Assembly (NCBI GenBank): GCA_938084835.1
Contig: CALKER010000003.1
Span: 186,001-250,000, forward strand
DNA from: an uncultured Thermoguttaceae bacterium
GTDB lineage: Bacteria; Planctomycetota; Planctomycetia; Pirellulales; Thermoguttaceae
Length of the DNA: 64,000 bases
Direction: 5' to 3'
The notes below the pieces were generated by a model that worked only from the letters and a program-made list of their open reading frames with translations, did no database searches and had not been told where the DNA came from. A program made the position numbers and the translations under genes. This document shows positions 29,382 to 39,317 of this stretch, in pieces (within the stretch, counting starts at the first letter, position 1; each line of letters starts with the position of its first letter).

Positions 29382-30689
29382 CTATCCGATAAAACGCAAA
29401 AGACCATAGTTCTTGCGACCGGTCCGAAGAATCATAATCGACGGACTTGCTAAATCGGCGACTGTCAGTCGTTTTTCCAGATCATCAATTCGGCGATTGT
29501 TCACGTAAGCCCCTCCCTGGGAAATTAGTCTTCGGGCCTCACTTTTACTTTTGGCAAGCCCGCATGCAACCAAGGCATCGACGAGCGGAAGCCCCGGATC
29601 TTCCAAGACTGACCGGGGAAGCCGGCCGCTGGGCACATCGCCAAAGATTGCCTCCAACTCCGAATCATCCTGGCTTTGGATGGCCTCCCCAAAGAAAAAC
29701 CTGGTGGCTCGCTCGGCCGTGGCCAGACCCTCTGGCCCGTGTACAAGCTGGGTTATTTCGCGAGCCAAGTACCGATGAGGCACACGTCGGGATGGGTCCG
29801 CCTTTAATTCTTCCGCTAACTGTTGATAATCGCTTGGGGTTACGTCCGTGAAAAGAAGGATAAAACGGAGGACATCGGCATCGTCCACATTAATCCAATA
29901 TTGGTAAAATTGGTATGGGGAGGTCTTTTCAGCCGCGAGCCAGATGGTGCCGGATTCGGTCTTACCCATTTTGCTTCCCTGGCTTGTTGTCAAAAGAGGC
30001 CAGGTAAGCCCCCACAACTCGGCCCCAAGCATCCGGCGTCCCAGATCAATTCCCGCCGTGATATTACCCCATTGATCACTTCCACCAATCTGAAGCTCGC
30101 AACCGTAGTGTTGGTACAGATAGACAAAGTCATAAGCCTGCAGAAGCATGTAACTGAATTCCGTGTAACTTAGGCCGGCATCGGAGCGCTCCAGTCGGCT
30201 GCGGACGGAATCTTTAGCAAGCATCACATTGACCGGAAAATGCTTCCCCACTTCCCGCAAGAACTGAAGGTAACCAAAGCGGCTCATCCAGTCGTAGTTG
30301 TTGACCAAAAGAGCCGCACAAGGCCCACTGGAAAAATCCAAAAATCGCTCCAGTTGGCGGCGGATGGCCTCCACGTTACTGCGGAGCGTTTCTTCCGGCA
30401 ATAGCGGGCGTTCTTGAGTCTTGCCACTGGGATCGCCGACCATTCCCGTGGCCCCACCCACAAGCGCAATCGGGCGATGGCCAGCCCGCTGGAAACGCCG
30501 AAGCATAATAATTCCCATGAGATGACCTACATGCAGGCTGTCGGCAGTGGGGTCAAAGCCAGCGTACAAGGTCCGGGACCGCTCCAGAAGCCACGAGCCA
30601 ATCCGCTCCTCGTCGGTTGTCTGATAAACAAGTCCACGCCACCGTAGATCGGCAATGATATCGCTGTTTGGTTTGCTTGCGTCCACCAT
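29382..30689 (-). CDS. tyrS: tyrosyl-tRNA synthetase
   Basis: 435 residues from the ATG at 30689; the frame extends four codons further to a TTG. Class I synthetase signatures are present: the HIGH-type motif LHVGHLMG (about 52-59), YAGFDPTADS before it, the tyrosine pocket YMLLQAYDFVYLYQHYGCELQIGGSDQWGNI, and the KMSKS-type loop SKMGKTESG. The C-terminus has an S4 RNA-binding domain (LPLVDALVACGLAKSKSEARRLISQGGAYVNNRRI). It charges tRNA-Tyr in the cytoplasm. It stands alone, with gene-free DNA upstream for about 1 kb. There is no strong ribosome-binding site. Confidence 0.97.
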   Translation of the reverse strand: MVDASKPNSDIIADLRWRGLVYQTTDEERIGSWLLERSRTLYAGFDPTADSLHVGHLMGIIMLRRFQRAGHRPIALVGGATGMVGDPSGKTQERPLLPEETLRSNVEAIRRQLERFLDFSSGPCAALLVNNYDWMSRFGYLQFLREVGKHFPVNVMLAKDSVRSRLERSDAGLSYTEFSYMLLQAYDFVYLYQHYGCELQIGGSDQWGNITAGIDLGRRMLGAELWGLTWPLLTTSQGSKMGKTESGTIWLAAEKTSPYQFYQYWINVDDADVLRFILLFTDVTPSDYQQLAEELKADPSRRVPHRYLAREITQLVHGPEGLATAERATRFFFGEAIQSQDDSELEAIFGDVPSGRLPRSVLEDPGLPLVDALVACGLAKSKSEARRLISQGGAYVNNRRIDDLEKRLTVADLASPSIMILRTGRKNYGLLRFIG

Positions 30690-31738
30690 AAGAATCCGCA
30701 AACTCGCTCAGAGCGGGAATTTACTTTCAACCCATTTCACGCGCCGCAAAGCCGTTGGCAGTCCCCGAGGAACAGTTTCCCTTATTGTTCACCCGTAGAT
30801 CCGAGAATTTCCTTCGGTCACGTCGTCCCATTCCGGCGGGAAACACGTGTGCTCCCCTTAGAAGCCTACTCAACCGGCACTGCAACTGGCTCCCTATTTC
30901 GGAGGTTCCCCAAGGCTTCCCCGGGATAGCCAACCCTTCACGGCCGGCCATACCCCATGGGCGGCAAAGCTTTTGCAAAACCCCGGCGCCCCAGTAAAGC
31001 CGTATCCGACAGAAAGCGTGCTTCTTGACCGGAAAGGCCCCGGCAGCGATCGCCCACAAAGCCTACTCTTTGCCCCCATTGTAGCGTATCAACCATGGTG
31101 CCGATCAGGGCCAGTGCTGGCCCCGTCGGTGGGGTCCCACTGGTATGAGTTTCCCGTAACTCTTTGGCCTCCGCACTCTCCTTCGGCAATACCAACCAAC
31201 TGGTTCCCCCCACCTGGCCGAACTCCCGCCGCGGAAGTATGCCCGGAAATGACGGACTTTTACCAGCCAGCCCAGGAAAAACTCTTGACAAGGATCAGGC
31301 TATCGGCAGACCTCCCGCCTTTTAAAGCCCGCCTGTTTCTGTGGCATTGCTGATAGCAAGCCCACCGGTCAGCATGTCTTCGACCTAAAAAATGCGAAAA
31401 TCCCCCATCGAACCTCGCATTTTAACCCATTATTCGTCAACATCACGAAAACATTTGCCATGCCTTAATATTCCAAAAGGTAGGCCACGGCCATCATCGA
31501 AGAGGGAGAACATTCTTAGAGCTATAAATCGACGAGAAAAGAATTTGGGACGGGCTTCCAGCAATTTCGCCCTCATTTTATTCCGTTCGAAGTACCAATC
31601 AGCCCGAGACAGTCGCCAAATTGACAACCACAGCCGGGTGCTTATCCGCGCAGTATCGCCACGCCACCTTGAGCTTATACCCCGTTTTGGCACCAAGCCA
31701 GACGGCGCGGGGACAGCCCTCCAGGAACTTCTCCCAAC
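30690..31738. other. gene-free stretch of about 1 kb upstream of tyrS
   Basis: Frames on both strands are open (for example 31392-31754 plus and 31430-31696 minus) but have no recognisable domain and overlap each other. I looked for a T-box or tRNA-like leader for tyrS and did not find the T-box bulge sequence. The left half is GC-rich and the right half AT-richer. Confidence 0.4.
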
Positions 31739-32476
31739 CTACCGCCCGAATTGATCCTCTGCAAAAGGATGACTTGGCCCTCTCGACGGTCGGGGAAGAA
31801 TCCGCAAGATCTGTTCGGCCAGGTGAAGATCCTCTTGCGTTGCGATCTTTATGTTTAGCGGAGAACCCATGACCACGAAGACCGGATAACCGGCATACTC
31901 CAGCACCTGGGCATCATCTGTAGCGATGAGGTCGCCTCGCTTACTGTAGGCATCGATAATCCACTCGCGACGGAAGACCTGTGGAGTCTGGGCCTCCCAC
32001 AAGCCCGTGCGGGGGACAGTCTCGGCAATCAAGCCATCAGGGCAAACCCGTTTTAGAGTGTATGCCACAGGGAGGGCCAAAATAGCTGCCCCCTTTTCGC
32101 TGGCTACCTCGATTACCTTATCGATCCACAACGACGAAACACACGGGCGAGCGGCATCGTGAATGCACACCAAGTCCACATCCCGACGCACGCGTCCCAG
32201 GGCGCGTTCCACAGAGTGATACCGCTCTGGCCCGCCGGTGACCACCTCCACTCCCATCAAAGCCGCGGTACTGCCGAATTTACTATCGAAATACTCTCGA
32301 TCTTCTTGGGCGATGACCAGAATTGTTTGGCGCACATCTTGCCTGTTGACAAAGCGCTCCGCGGAGTGAACCCACACCGGCCTTCCGTCAAGAGAGGCGA
32401 ATTGCTTCTTCACCTCTTGGTCGCTGAAGCGACTGCTTCGCCCCGCCGCCGGCAAAATGACAGCTAAAGAAGCCAT
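31739..32476 (-). CDS. ispD: 2-C-methyl-D-erythritol 4-phosphate cytidylyltransferase
   Basis: 245 residues from the ATG at 32476; a TTG 12 codons earlier is in frame but GAGGAG lies in between, about 12 bases before the ATG. IspD signatures are the CTP-binding loop AVILPAAGRSSRFSDQEVKKQF, DLVCIHDAARPCVS, VPRTGLWEAQTPQVFRRE and TDDAQVLEYAGYPVFVVMGSPLNIKIATQEDL. It makes CDP-methylerythritol in the non-mevalonate isoprenoid pathway. The loop reads AGRSSRF where G-x-G-x-R-M is common, a mild variant. It lies 100 bases after the EboC-like gene on the same strand, so they may share a transcript. No ispF is adjacent. Confidence 0.94.
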   Translation of the reverse strand: MASLAVILPAAGRSSRFSDQEVKKQFASLDGRPVWVHSAERFVNRQDVRQTILVIAQEDREYFDSKFGSTAALMGVEVVTGGPERYHSVERALGRVRRDVDLVCIHDAARPCVSSLWIDKVIEVASEKGAAILALPVAYTLKRVCPDGLIAETVPRTGLWEAQTPQVFRREWIIDAYSKRGDLIATDDAQVLEYAGYPVFVVMGSPLNIKIATQEDLHLAEQILRILPRPSRGPSHPFAEDQFGR

Positions 32477-32576
32477 AACCGGATTTTGCTCCTCAAGCCC
32501 TCGAGATCCCAACCTCTTGTCACGTTCCTCGTCTATCCGCCAAGCAGACGGGCCTCACCCCACATTCCGCCGCCTC

Positions 32577-33428
32577 TCAGGCACCAACACCGGCACCGGA
32601 TGCTGCTTGCTGCACCTCCACCACAACGGGACGGATATCGAATTTCGGGTTTTGTCCCAAAAATCGAGCCGGATTATTATGGAATAACTCGATGGCTTCT
32701 TGCAAGGAATGACCGCGGCGGCGATATTCCAGAATGCATTCGTGGAGCGTGAACGGGTCGCTTGGGCCCCAATCTGCCGATGAGTTTACAAGCGTTCGCT
32801 CCCACCCGTAACGTTCCACCATGTCCACGGCGCGCCGCGGAGAACATTTGGTGATAGGATAAAGCGTAAACCCTACCCAAAAACCGGCGTCCTTCACCAT
32901 GCGGATTGTGTGTTCTTCTACATGGTCGATCCATACCCGTTCCGGGTCGACCGGCATGCCCCGCAAAATTTCCAATACCCGCTTCGTACCGTGTAATTTG
33001 TCCTCCAAATGCGGCGTGTGGATCAGAAGCAATTGGTTGTGGCGAATGGCCAAGTCCACCTGCTCCTCGAAAATCTTGCACTCGTTCGGTGTTGACTTGT
33101 GAAGACCGACTTCCCCCACCCCAATTACCGTCGGCCCTTGTAGGAACTCCGGCAAACGGCTGATTACCTGCCGGGCAATCGAAAGGTTATCTGCTTCCTT
33201 AGGATTAACGCCAACCCAACAGTAGTGCTTAATGCCAAACCAACTTGCCCGAATCGGTTCGAACTCGCTGATCTGCCGAAAGTAATCGATAAAAGACTCC
33301 GGATACCAACGGTCAAATCCCGCCCAAAAAGCAGGCTCGGCAACGGCCACCACTCCGGACATGGCCATTCGTCGATAGTCTTCCGTCGTACGGGCGATTC
33401 CGTGGAAATGCGGCTGAATTATTTGCAT
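32577..33428 (-). CDS. EboC-like TatD family metal-dependent hydrolase
   Basis: 283 residues with a TatD-like TIM barrel. It opens MQIIQPHFHGIARTTEDYRRM, where P-H-F-H stands for the HxH metal pair. It continues with VAEPAFWAGFDRW, HYCWVGVNPKEADN, VIGVGEVGLHKSTPNE (the Glu ligand), LLLIHTPH, VWIDHVEEHT and the closing LVNSSADWGPSDP. This pattern matches EboC, one of six conserved genes (eboABCDEF) linked in other bacteria and in algae to transport or maturation of secondary metabolites such as scytonemin. No other ebo gene is visible here except possibly the small protein just upstream. The phosphodiesterase-like chemistry of TatD enzymes is known; the EboC substrate is not. Confidence 0.88.
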   Translation of the reverse strand: MQIIQPHFHGIARTTEDYRRMAMSGVVAVAEPAFWAGFDRWYPESFIDYFRQISEFEPIRASWFGIKHYCWVGVNPKEADNLSIARQVISRLPEFLQGPTVIGVGEVGLHKSTPNECKIFEEQVDLAIRHNQLLLIHTPHLEDKLHGTKRVLEILRGMPVDPERVWIDHVEEHTIRMVKDAGFWVGFTLYPITKCSPRRAVDMVERYGWERTLVNSSADWGPSDPFTLHECILEYRRRGHSLQEAIELFHNNPARFLGQNPKFDIRPVVVEVQQAASGAGVGA

Positions 33429-33456
33429 CGGCAGATGTCCCTCTCAAGATGACCCA

Positions 33457-33720
33457 TCACACTCGGCCTGGTTCTCGAACATTAGCGGAAAATAGCTCAA
33501 GAAGTTGCTCTGTGCGATACTGCGTGGCATTTCGTCGGGAAAGCATCTCCACCGCCCTGTAAATCAAATCAAGACGTGGATCCTCAATCGATGGCGTTCC
33601 GGTACTTTGCGGGTGACGCCGCACCGCATCGTCATAACGATCCAAGGTAGCCGCAATTTCAAGGAGCATCGATCGAACGTCCAAGAACGTTTGATCGAGG
33701 ACTTCTTTAGGAGTTAGCAT
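33457..33720 (-). CDS. small conserved-looking protein upstream of the EboC-like gene
   Basis: 87 residues from the ATG at 33720 (MLTPKEVLDQTFLDVRSMLLEIAATLDRYDDAVRR...). It is all-helical by eye, with regular heptad-like hydrophobics, and contains PRLDLIYRAVEMLSRRNATQYRTEQLLELFSANV. A purine-rich GGGCGG lies before the ATG. It ends 28 bases before the EboC-like gene on the same strand, so co-transcription is likely. It is too short to be the usual EboA. It may be a partner or adaptor of the hydrolase; I do not recognise the family. Confidence 0.7.
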   Translation of the reverse strand: MLTPKEVLDQTFLDVRSMLLEIAATLDRYDDAVRRHPQSTGTPSIEDPRLDLIYRAVEMLSRRNATQYRTEQLLELFSANVREPGRV

Positions 33721-33898
33721 GGTCACCGCCCTTTATAGATGGGCTTCGGGGAATACTCTTTTACACCAACACGTTGTAAACGCCCGTTTTCCCCTCACGA
33801 AAAAGGCCAACCGGAGCCAGGATACGATAAATATCAACCCTCATTTGTGCGCCCCTGCGGGCATTCATCAGGAACAAAGAAACGGCAGCTTGGTGTCA

Positions 33899-34918
33899 TT
33901 AAGTGACAGGACCAAAATGCTCGCCCCACTCCTTGGCTAATTTTCGCCCCAAGGCCAAAAGCTCCTCTTCTTCCTTCTTTTCCAAAGGGCAATAACTTTT
34001 CACCAGACGGATATTTTCTTCCACCTGCCGTGCATCATGTGCACCTAAATTCAGCGACGCCACCCCAGGAATTCCCAGGGCATAGCGAACGGCACTTTCC
34101 AGATAAGCGGTGTCCAATTCCGGCGGACACTTCGGGTTTTGGTACGAGCCAGCACTCCGACGGGCACCACCAAAAACCTTCATAGCAATAATGCCTACGT
34201 TATGTTTCAGGGCAATCGGCAAAACCGTCTCCTCAAAGTTATAGGTGTGACGATCCACAAAGTTTATCACGGCCAAAAGAACATCCACTTCCCCGGTTTC
34301 CAAGTAAGGGATAAAGCGACCGGGCCGATGGTGTCCTGAGATTCCCAAATACCGGAATTTGCCCGCCGTTTTCTGCTTAATCAACCAGGAGAAAACTCCC
34401 CCGGGCGCCAACGCAGCCTCCGGATCATAATCACCCACACTATGATAATAAACGAGATCAAAATGATCGGTGCGAAGAAGCTCGAAGGATCGCGCCAGCG
34501 ATTTTTCCGCCTCTTCAACCGTCTTGGCCCACACCTTGGTCGCCAAAAATACGTCTTTCCGATATGGGCCGAGCACCTTGCCTATAGCCTCTTCCGACTT
34601 TATGTACGCGGGAGCGGTGTCAATGGAGTTAATGCCCAGTTCAATAGCCTGGAGGACGATCTGCCCGATTTCCTCAACCGGAATTTCCGGAGACAAACCA
34701 CAAGGGGCCGTACCGAGCGTCATCGTTGTGATCTCCACACCGGTTCGGCCCAGAACCCGCCGGGGAAGCTCACCTGAGCTAAGGCCGGCAAACGAATAAC
34801 TCCTACTCCCAACTAGCGACGAGCTTAACCCGGAGACACCGGTCATTGTGCCCAATAAAGCTCCAGCTCCAGCACCAAACTGACGGCGAGTGATGCCACG
34901 GGAAAAGTTGCAAGTCAT
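33899..34918 (-). CDS. exported aldo/keto reductase (Tat signal)
   Basis: 339 residues from the ATG at 34918, chosen because AGGAGGA lies 8-14 bases upstream. The longer open frame has no such site. The N-terminus reads SRGITRRQFGAGAGALLGTMTG, a twin-arginine signal, so the folded protein is probably exported with its cofactor. The aldo/keto reductase barrel follows: RRVLGRTGVEITTMTLGT, the catalytic Asp and Tyr in SIDTAPAYIKSEEAIG, Lys in VFLATKVW and His in LVYYHSV. The NADPH-side motif is GIPGVASLNLGAHDARQVEENI. Planctomycetes have many such exported reductase-fold proteins, whose substrates are unknown. It lies alone, downstream of a long gene-free region. Confidence 0.9.
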   Translation of the reverse strand: MTCNFSRGITRRQFGAGAGALLGTMTGVSGLSSSLVGSRSYSFAGLSSGELPRRVLGRTGVEITTMTLGTAPCGLSPEIPVEEIGQIVLQAIELGINSIDTAPAYIKSEEAIGKVLGPYRKDVFLATKVWAKTVEEAEKSLARSFELLRTDHFDLVYYHSVGDYDPEAALAPGGVFSWLIKQKTAGKFRYLGISGHHRPGRFIPYLETGEVDVLLAVINFVDRHTYNFEETVLPIALKHNVGIIAMKVFGGARRSAGSYQNPKCPPELDTAYLESAVRYALGIPGVASLNLGAHDARQVEENIRLVKSYCPLEKKEEEELLALGRKLAKEWGEHFGPVT

Positions 34919-36581
34919 GAGTCTTTCTCCTCCTGTATCGAGTCTAAACATCCGAGGTGAACTCGTAATTAGTGGCACTGCCCCAAAATCGATCGACGAT
35001 CCTGCCAACCGCTTCGAATACCACAATTCTGGATACCACGTAGAACGAAAGGAATTTTAGTGGCAGAATGTTGTCCGATTGCGGCAAACAAATCCGGCGC
35101 TTGTTTTCACCCCACTCAGGGCCACAACACCTTTTCTGAAGGGATGTTCCCAAACTTGTCTGGAGTAATGTTCCCGAAGTATGGCGGCGAAGCTTTCCGC
35201 GGAAATCCCACGTCGCCCTCGCACAAGTTCTAACCGGCCAATTTTCGCCAAGCCGCGTCTGCCAATATTCTTGCCCGGATCTCATTCTTGGTCAAAAACC
35301 CAACGTTGGAAAACACCCGGGCTGACAGAGCCGGCAGAACCAATCGCCTTAACCTAATCTCTAACCTCTGCTACGCGAACCCTCTCAATTGTGAAAATGG
35401 AGGTCGGCGAGCAATCTGAAAACTCGCGGTTGAATTAAGCGCGGAGGAACTTTACTTCAATCCCCCATGAACTTTACGGCCGTCTCGCCGGTAGGAGGGC
35501 CACACCTTTTAAAAGTAGCAATAAAGCTCCATAGGGAGCAGTTACCCAGCCGTGCAAATAGTCCTTCTGGAAAACGGAAATCCGTTTTTGGGCTTACTTG
35601 GCGATGAATGCTAAATCCGAAAATCAGCAAACGATTGTTTACCACAACTATAAACAAAGAAACGAAATTTGGGTATGCCCATACAACCTTAATCGGCCTG
35701 CCTTGGCGATCGTTCGAGGCACTACAGATCAGCGTCTTGAGGTGTGACGGAATGAAAACTCCTGACGAAGCTTCCTGCGGATTTTCGACGAGCCTTTATC
35801 CCAATTTTCTCAATGAGAGAAAAGATTGTCGGAGTAAAGGCAACCGTGTTTTCAACGACGACAAACTAAGCAGCAAAAGCGATCCGTGAGTTCTCTTTGC
35901 GTCTCCGTGGGAAAACGATCGAAATCGGGTATCTTTTCGGTAGCCTCTCTGAGAAGATTTCAAGTGCCGACCGAGTGAACTGCCAAAATTTTCGCATTCT
36001 AAACCCTAAATACTTGGGAACAAATTACAGCTTGAGAGGGGTTTGACGCGAGAAAGGTTGGGGCTGAATTTCTTCAAGCTGAGAACGACGAACTCTCTCA
36101 TAAGCTGCACTATCCCGATTAACTTAGGCAGGATATAGTTATAAAGAGGTTGCGGAGTCGGCGAGGGCTTCTCCGATGCCCCCACGTCGCAACGGGGTTC
36201 ACTTGGGTTTTGAGCTTGGCCGTTTCACTGGGCTGGCCCGAACTTAAATCCTTCCGGAGTGGTAGCGGGACTCTGCGACCTTTCCTCTGGCTTGCAAGCA
36301 CGTCCTTGGCAAGAATGGAAGTGACGATTGCCTTCGGCAGATATCGGGCTCTAGCCGATTAGTCGAAATTTGATCTACGGTAAAATGGCAGCTACGAAGG
36401 TTTGCCTCGGGTTTTGGCCTGGGAAAATTAGCAGCATCTGGCTGGAAATCGGCCGGCACGACCGAAGCTCCAGGATGGGCAGGTCGGCTTTTTGTATCGA
36501 CCCTTTTTCCAGAGCCGGTGGCCTCTCGCAGGGCACGATGGCACTTCAACGTGACCGACGGACAAAAGTAAGGGCAAAAAG
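34919..36581. other. longest gene-free stretch in the window (1.66 kb)
   Basis: Six or more short open frames occur on both strands, but none has a domain, a good ribosome-binding site and protein-like composition together. A 36-codon leftward stretch at 35230-35342 reads rather like protein and might be a relic. The base composition between about 35300 and 36130 looks AT-richer than the neighbouring genes. No tRNA, terminator or insertion-sequence ends were found. Confidence 0.4.
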
Positions 36582-37331
36582 GTGAAACGGGCGCTTATTA
36601 GCGACATCCACAGTAACCTTGAGGCTTTGACGGCAGTCCTTGAGGATATTCGTCAACAAGGGATTACCGAAATTTTCTGCTTGGGCGACATTGTGGGCTA
36701 CGGGCCAAATCCTCGCGAATGTATTGACCTAATCATGAAGTGCAAGGTATGTCTCCTTGGGAATCACGATCAAGGAGCACTGTTTGATCCTGAGGGATTT
36801 AATACCGGCGCCGAGCGGGCAATCTTCTGGACGAGACAACAACTGGAAAAGTACACACCGGACCCGGTTCAGGCGCAGCGGCGATGGGACTTCCTCGGCG
36901 AGCTCCCTCGCGTGTACAAAGATGAGAGGATGTTATTTGTACACGGTTCGCCTCGTAATCCCCTCAACGAATACGTATTCCCTGAGGATATACACAATAC
37001 CCGGAAGATGGAACGTTTGTTTGGGCTCATCGAGTGGGTCGCCTTCCAGGGTCATACGCATGTTCCGGGTGTATTCACGCACGACTTACGTTTTCTGTCC
37101 CCTGAGGAGCTTGGTGGGGAATACCGCCTAAGCGAGGAAAAGGCCTTGATTAACGTCGGATCTGTAGGCCAACCCCGCGACGGTGATCCCCGCGCCTGCT
37201 ATGTGATCCTGGAAGATGGCACGGTTCGTTTCCGCCGCGTAGAGTACAACTTCGAGGAAACGATCCGCAAAATTAAGTCGGTACCCGATCTGGACGACTA
37301 CTTAGGCGAGCGACTTCGGCAAGGGCTATAA
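36582..37331 (+). CDS. calcineurin-like metallophosphoesterase
   Basis: 249 residues with the two-metal phosphoesterase motifs in order: [11 protein letters not shown] (D-x-H), [14 protein letters not shown] (GD-x-x-x-YG), LLGNHD (GNHD), FVHGSP and FQGHTHVPG (GHTH). The class resembles the YfcE/MJ0936 group of small phosphodiesterases acting on nucleotides or phosphodiesters. It has a cytoplasmic location, as no signal peptide is seen. Start: the GTG at 36582 begins the conserved KRALISDIH; a TAAGGG lies upstream. It converges with thiG, with about 37 bases between them. The family is certain; the substrate is unknown. Confidence 0.92.
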   Translation: MKRALISDIHSNLEALTAVLEDIRQQGITEIFCLGDIVGYGPNPRECIDLIMKCKVCLLGNHDQGALFDPEGFNTGAERAIFWTRQQLEKYTPDPVQAQRRWDFLGELPRVYKDERMLFVHGSPRNPLNEYVFPEDIHNTRKMERLFGLIEWVAFQGHTHVPGVFTHDLRFLSPEELGGEYRLSEEKALINVGSVGQPRDGDPRACYVILEDGTVRFRRVEYNFEETIRKIKSVPDLDDYLGERLRQGL

Positions 37332-37368
37332 GGCTATCGGCTCCGCTAGTGATCACATTTTCAGCCAT

Positions 37369-38208
37369 TCAAGAAACAGCGGGGGAAGCAATGGTGCCCT
37401 CCATCGGGCTACTAGCGGAAGCATAGAGCCTTTTCGGGATTCGCCCCGCCAAATAGGCCAGTCGTCCTGCTTCCGCGGCAAGTCGCATGGCCCGGGCCAT
37501 TTTTAGCGGGTCGCGGGCATGAGCAATGCCGGTGTTCAAAAGAACACCATCTACGCCTAATTCAAAGGCAATCGTCACGTCACTGGCTGTCCCGACCCCG
37601 GCATCCACAATAACTGGATAGTCCGGATCCCCATCTTTCAGATATTCCAGGCAGATACGAATATTATTAGGATTCAAAATGCCCTGACCACTTCCGATGG
37701 GACTGCCAGCAGGCATAACACTTGTGGCACCAGCTGCCTTGAGCCGCCGAGCCACCACAGGGTCGTCGGTAGTATAGACGAGGACTTCGAACCCGTCTGC
37801 CACAAGTCGCTCCGTGGCATCCAAAGTGGCAATGGGGTCGGGGAGGAGTGTTTTCGGATCGCCAAGCACTTCTAACTTCACCCAATTCGCGCCAGGATTC
37901 CCCAACTCGCGAAGGATCTCCCGCCCCAAACGAGCCACCCGAACAGCATCCTCCGCCGTGTAACAGCCTGCCGTGTTGGGCAGAATAGTGTACCGAGTGG
38001 TGTCGATGAAATCGAGGATGTTTCGGCCCTCTCGATCATACAGCCTTTCCCGCCTTACCGCCACAGTGATGCATTCCGCCCCGGACAGCTCCAGACACTG
38101 CCGCATCAGCTCAAAGCTGGGGTATTTACCTGTGCCGACAATTAATCGGCTGGAAAATAGGTGCGATCCGATGCGCAACGGATCCACAGTGGGCACAGCC
38201 ACCGTCAT
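37369..38208 (-). CDS. thiG: thiazole synthase
   Basis: 279 residues, with [26 protein letters not shown] at the start of the barrel. The Schiff-base lysine lies in [18 protein letters not shown], followed by [35 protein letters not shown] and [30 protein letters not shown]. ThiG condenses deoxyxylulose 5-phosphate, a glycine-derived imine and ThiS thiocarboxylate to make the thiazole of thiamin. It is 7 bases downstream of thiS, clearly an operon. The last 20 residues (after [10 protein letters not shown]) are non-conserved. Confidence 0.96.
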   Translation of the reverse strand: MTVAVPTVDPLRIGSHLFSSRLIVGTGKYPSFELMRQCLELSGAECITVAVRRERLYDREGRNILDFIDTTRYTILPNTAGCYTAEDAVRVARLGREILRELGNPGANWVKLEVLGDPKTLLPDPIATLDATERLVADGFEVLVYTTDDPVVARRLKAAGATSVMPAGSPIGSGQGILNPNNIRICLEYLKDGDPDYPVIVDAGVGTASDVTIAFELGVDGVLLNTGIAHARDPLKMARAMRLAAEAGRLAYLAGRIPKRLYASASSPMEGTIASPAVS

Positions 38209-38215
38209 TGTCTTC

Positions 38216-38431
38216 TCAACCTCCCCCCACTAAAGTTACGATCTCGATGCGATCACCGCTCATGATCACGCGTTGACCGTGGACCTCTCGCGGGATTACT
38301 TCACCGTTGATTTCAACCGCTAAGGGTCGACCGGCCAGGTCCAACCGCTGTAAAAGTTCTTCCACAGTCATTCCCGCGGGCAACTCCTCCGACCGACCGT
38401 TGACTTGTACAGAAATTTTCGATTCGCTCAC
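38216..38431 (-). CDS. thiS: sulfur carrier protein ThiS
   Basis: 71 residues from the GTG at 38431, chosen because GGGAG sits 8 bases upstream and because the longer open frame adds 70 residues unlike any ThiS. The protein has the ubiquitin-like core ([43 protein letters not shown]) and ends VTLVGGG, where the C-terminal Gly-Gly is adenylated and thiocarboxylated to donate sulfur to the thiazole. It is paired with thiG. I searched the upstream DNA for a TPP riboswitch and found none. Confidence 0.92.
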   Translation of the reverse strand: MSESKISVQVNGRSEELPAGMTVEELLQRLDLAGRPLAVEINGEVIPREVHGQRVIMSGDRIEIVTLVGGG

Positions 38432-39317
38432 CGCGTTTTCTCCCACAAGCGGCTCCACCCTGCATCGGCCCCAGCCCAAATGACAATCGCGCCCCGGGGT
38501 TCGAATCTCATCGCCCCAGTAAGGACCTAAAGCCCCCCAACTCCTGCAAAGGCCTTTATTTCGCTTGCCTTCGGAAAGCTTTCCTACCACTTTGGAAGGC
38601 CTCAACCCCCCCGAGTCGGGCGAACCTACTAAGTTGGGCAAATGCTTCTCCTGGCCGCCGATACCGAGATCCCTGACCGATGCTCAGCGAGCCTCAAGGC
38701 TTGCACATTTCTAGACACTTCCCAAAATCCTCATGCTTTGGGGAACCGTCGCTCTGCGCTCGCCCATTTTTCTCAAAAGACTGGTCAAAATCCCTTACCG
38801 CAAAAACCACTCCGTCAGCACACCCGAGCGCTTCCTAGCCCGGCCTAATCATACTTCCACCAGAATTGTCAACTTCTGAACCGGCTTTTCTCCAATTATA
38901 CGGATTCACCAAAATTCCACTTTTCCAACGGGTTTTTCGGGCCGGTTGGTCTTAGTTCAAAGAAGCCAAGCCGTCATTACCTTTTTGCGAGACCTCTTTC
39001 GCGCCCCAGGACCACATTCCCAAGCCAACTATCGACGATATCCGATTCGCATTTAGCAACTCTCAAGACCGGCTGGTGCGCCTCGCCGGCCTATCGACTG
39101 TCTGTGCGATCCTTTTACCCCATTTCCATTTAGACCATGGAACCATTACCCCACTGCTTTTACACAACGGAGTCGTTACGCCTGCTTTTAGACAATGGAA
39201 TCATTACGCCAAAAAAAGATGCAAAGTGCCCGCGGGGGTTGAGAGTTCGGGGGCTGGGCGACATGTTACCGAACCTGTCCTGACACCGCTTTCCCACAAT
39301 GAAACAAACTTTGGTTA
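38432..39317. other. gene-free stretch upstream of thiS, with a three-copy repeat
   Basis: No gene. It contains the repeat at 39127-39210 listed separately, and an isolated T-loop-like GGTTCGAATC near 38500 that does not belong to a foldable tRNA. No TPP riboswitch core is seen on the minus strand. Confidence 0.45.
39127..39210. repeat. three imperfect 28-30 base tandem repeats
   Basis: Units start at 39127, 39157 and 39185. The shared core resembles TTTAGACAATGGAATCATTA, followed by CGCC or CCCC. Copies 1 and 3 agree at TTTAGAC.ATGGAA.CATTAC, and copy 2 differs at about six positions. There are no spacers, so it is not a CRISPR array. The repeats lie 107 bases past the stop codon of the leftward gene at 39318-39932 and could be operator sites or a decayed minisatellite. 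Confidence 0.55.

Noticed and set aside
35230..35342. Leftward 36-codon frame with protein-like composition (ending RILADAAWRKLAG)
   Set aside because: Too short, no ribosome-binding site and a stop codon just upstream; kept only as a possible relic.
38490..38525. tRNA-like T loop GGTTCGAATC followed by TCATCGCCCCA
   Set aside because: The T stem does not pair (at best 3 of 5) and no matching acceptor or anticodon arm lies upstream, so no tRNA can be folded.
38432..38641. Possible TPP riboswitch before thiS-thiG
   Set aside because: The CUGAGA and the second conserved core of the TPP aptamer are not present on the minus strand.
38432..38641. Longer N-terminus for ThiS (frame open to 38641)
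   Set aside because: The extra 70 residues are unlike ThiS, and GGGAG sits at the right distance from the internal GTG at 38431.
39127..39210. CRISPR array
   Set aside because: The units are imperfect and directly adjoining, with no spacers and no cas genes in the window.
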